Notes under the pieces: model-generated
What the model was told of the DNA's origin: nothing
Database searches by the model: none
The model's input: only the letters and a program-made list of their open reading frames with translations
Shown here: piece after piece, positions 5,301-5,911 of the stretch
Layout: the number at the start of each line of letters is the position of its first letter
How positions within the stretch are numbered: the stretch's first letter is position 1
Source: an uncultured Enterocloster sp.
Lineage (GTDB): Bacteria > Bacillota > Clostridia > Lachnospirales > Lachnospiraceae
Length of the DNA: 5,911 nucleotides
Direction of reading: 5' to 3'
NCBI GenBank assembly: GCA_944382045.1
Contig: CALWMT010000173.1
Span: 1-5,911, forward strand
Made by a program: the position numbers and the translations under genes

Positions 5301-5911
5301 TTACTGTGCAAACTGGGCCTTGTTCTCCTCCATAACTCCGTTGATGAGAGCACAGACCTCTGTGAGGGCATCCTGCATAGTCGCCTCTCCCCGGTAAGCC
5401 TTGGTCAGGGCATTTACATACTCTGTGGTAAACTGGGCATAGGGGATGTACTGGGTCAGGGTGTTGGGATGCAGGTAGCTCAGCGCGTTCTCATATGCAG
5501 CGATGTTGTCCGGCACATCTCCCTCAAAGTATCCGCTGCGCACAGACTCCAGGGCCGGGATGTATACATGGGAATCCGCGAAAATCTTCTGGCAGTCAGG
5601 CTGTACCAGCTGCTCCAGGAGTGCCACCGCGCCGTCCAGGTTCTTGGTGTTGGGGTTGATGACAAGGCCGAGCACGTTGCTGGAGGACTTGCGGCCGCCG
5701 GTTGCGGAATCAAAGGGAATCTCCACCACGTCCCAGTTGAAGGTCGTGATATTGTTGAAGGAGGGAACCTTCCAGATACCTGCGGTAATCATGGCAATCT
5801 TTCCGCTGATGAACATGTCGTCGCCGGAAATGGAGGTAACTACATCCACGCTGGGGGATACGCCTGCATTGTACATATCAATCAGGGGCTGCAGGCACTC
5901 TGCAATCTCCG
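5301..5911 (-). CDS. Extracellular solute-binding protein of the sugar ABC importer, N-terminal part beyond the window
   Basis: The frame is open from the window edge to TAA at 5301-5303, giving about 202 residues of the C-terminal half. The ATG at 5876 is internal: the same frame continues upstream as EIAECLQPLID to the edge. The fragment has the layout of family 1 solute-binding proteins: DMFISGKIAMITAGIWKVPS, where the F-x-G-K-x-A-M segment and the conserved W are typical. Later segments are LGLVINPNTKNLDGAVALLE, followed by helical stretches, and the C-terminal end is VMEENKAQFAQ. The mature protein would be a lipoprotein on the outer face of the membrane that delivers ligand to the two permeases encoded next. 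The signal peptide and lipobox lie outside the window. The many aromatic residues fit a carbohydrate ligand, but its identity is not readable. Confidence 0.9.
   Translation of the reverse strand, partial: EIAECLQPLIDMYNAGVSPSVDVVTSISGDDMFISGKIAMITAGIWKVPSFNNITTFNWDVVEIPFDSATGGRKSSSNVLGLVINPNTKNLDGAVALLEQLVQPDCQKIFADSHVYIPALESVRSGYFEGDVPDNIAAYENALSYLHPNTLTQYIPYAQFTTEYVNALTKAYRGEATMQDALTEVCALINGVMEENKAQFAQ

Noticed and set aside
5874..5876. ATG as start of the solute-binding protein
   Set aside because: The same frame stays open to the window edge with binding-protein-like sequence, and the required signal peptide is absent at this ATG.

Overview
The window looks like a piece of a Gram-positive gut-type Clostridia chromosome, probably Lachnospiraceae (inference). 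The evidence is strong GGAGG-type ribosome binding sites, tightly packed co-directional genes, moderately high GC, and a CUT1 sugar transporter with no ATPase gene in the visible part, as in Firmicutes that share one ATPase among transporters. Every gene I can support is on the minus strand, so transcription runs from high to low coordinates.

Region by region, in transcription order. (1) 5911-4343 and 4346-3495 hold the end of an extracellular solute-binding protein, a MalF/UgpA-type permease and a MalG/UgpE-type permease. These form a carbohydrate-type ABC importer whose two permease genes overlap by ATGA. (2) A rho-independent terminator (3445-3488) lies 6 bases after the second permease. 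(3) 3403-1008 holds three more tightly spaced genes: a PhnP-like metallo-beta-lactamase-fold hydrolase with a GTG start, a PHP-domain metal-dependent phosphoesterase coupled by a TAATG junction, and an MgtC/SapB-family membrane protein 9 bases further on. A second terminator (918-968) closes this group. (4) 735-1 holds a separate gene, cut by the window edge, for a PD-(D/E)XK nuclease-like protein of the Rpn/transposase-associated type. It is preceded by one or two good sigma-70/A-like promoters and two small hairpins (736-917).

How they may work together: the importer brings in a sugar or sugar-phosphate-like ligand. The MBL and PHP enzymes have the metal sites of phosphoesterases, and both families contain members that open cyclic ribose phosphates. 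A substrate carrying a phosphodiester is therefore a reasonable but unproven hypothesis. The role of the MgtC-like protein here is unknown. The nuclease-like gene is a separate transcription unit.
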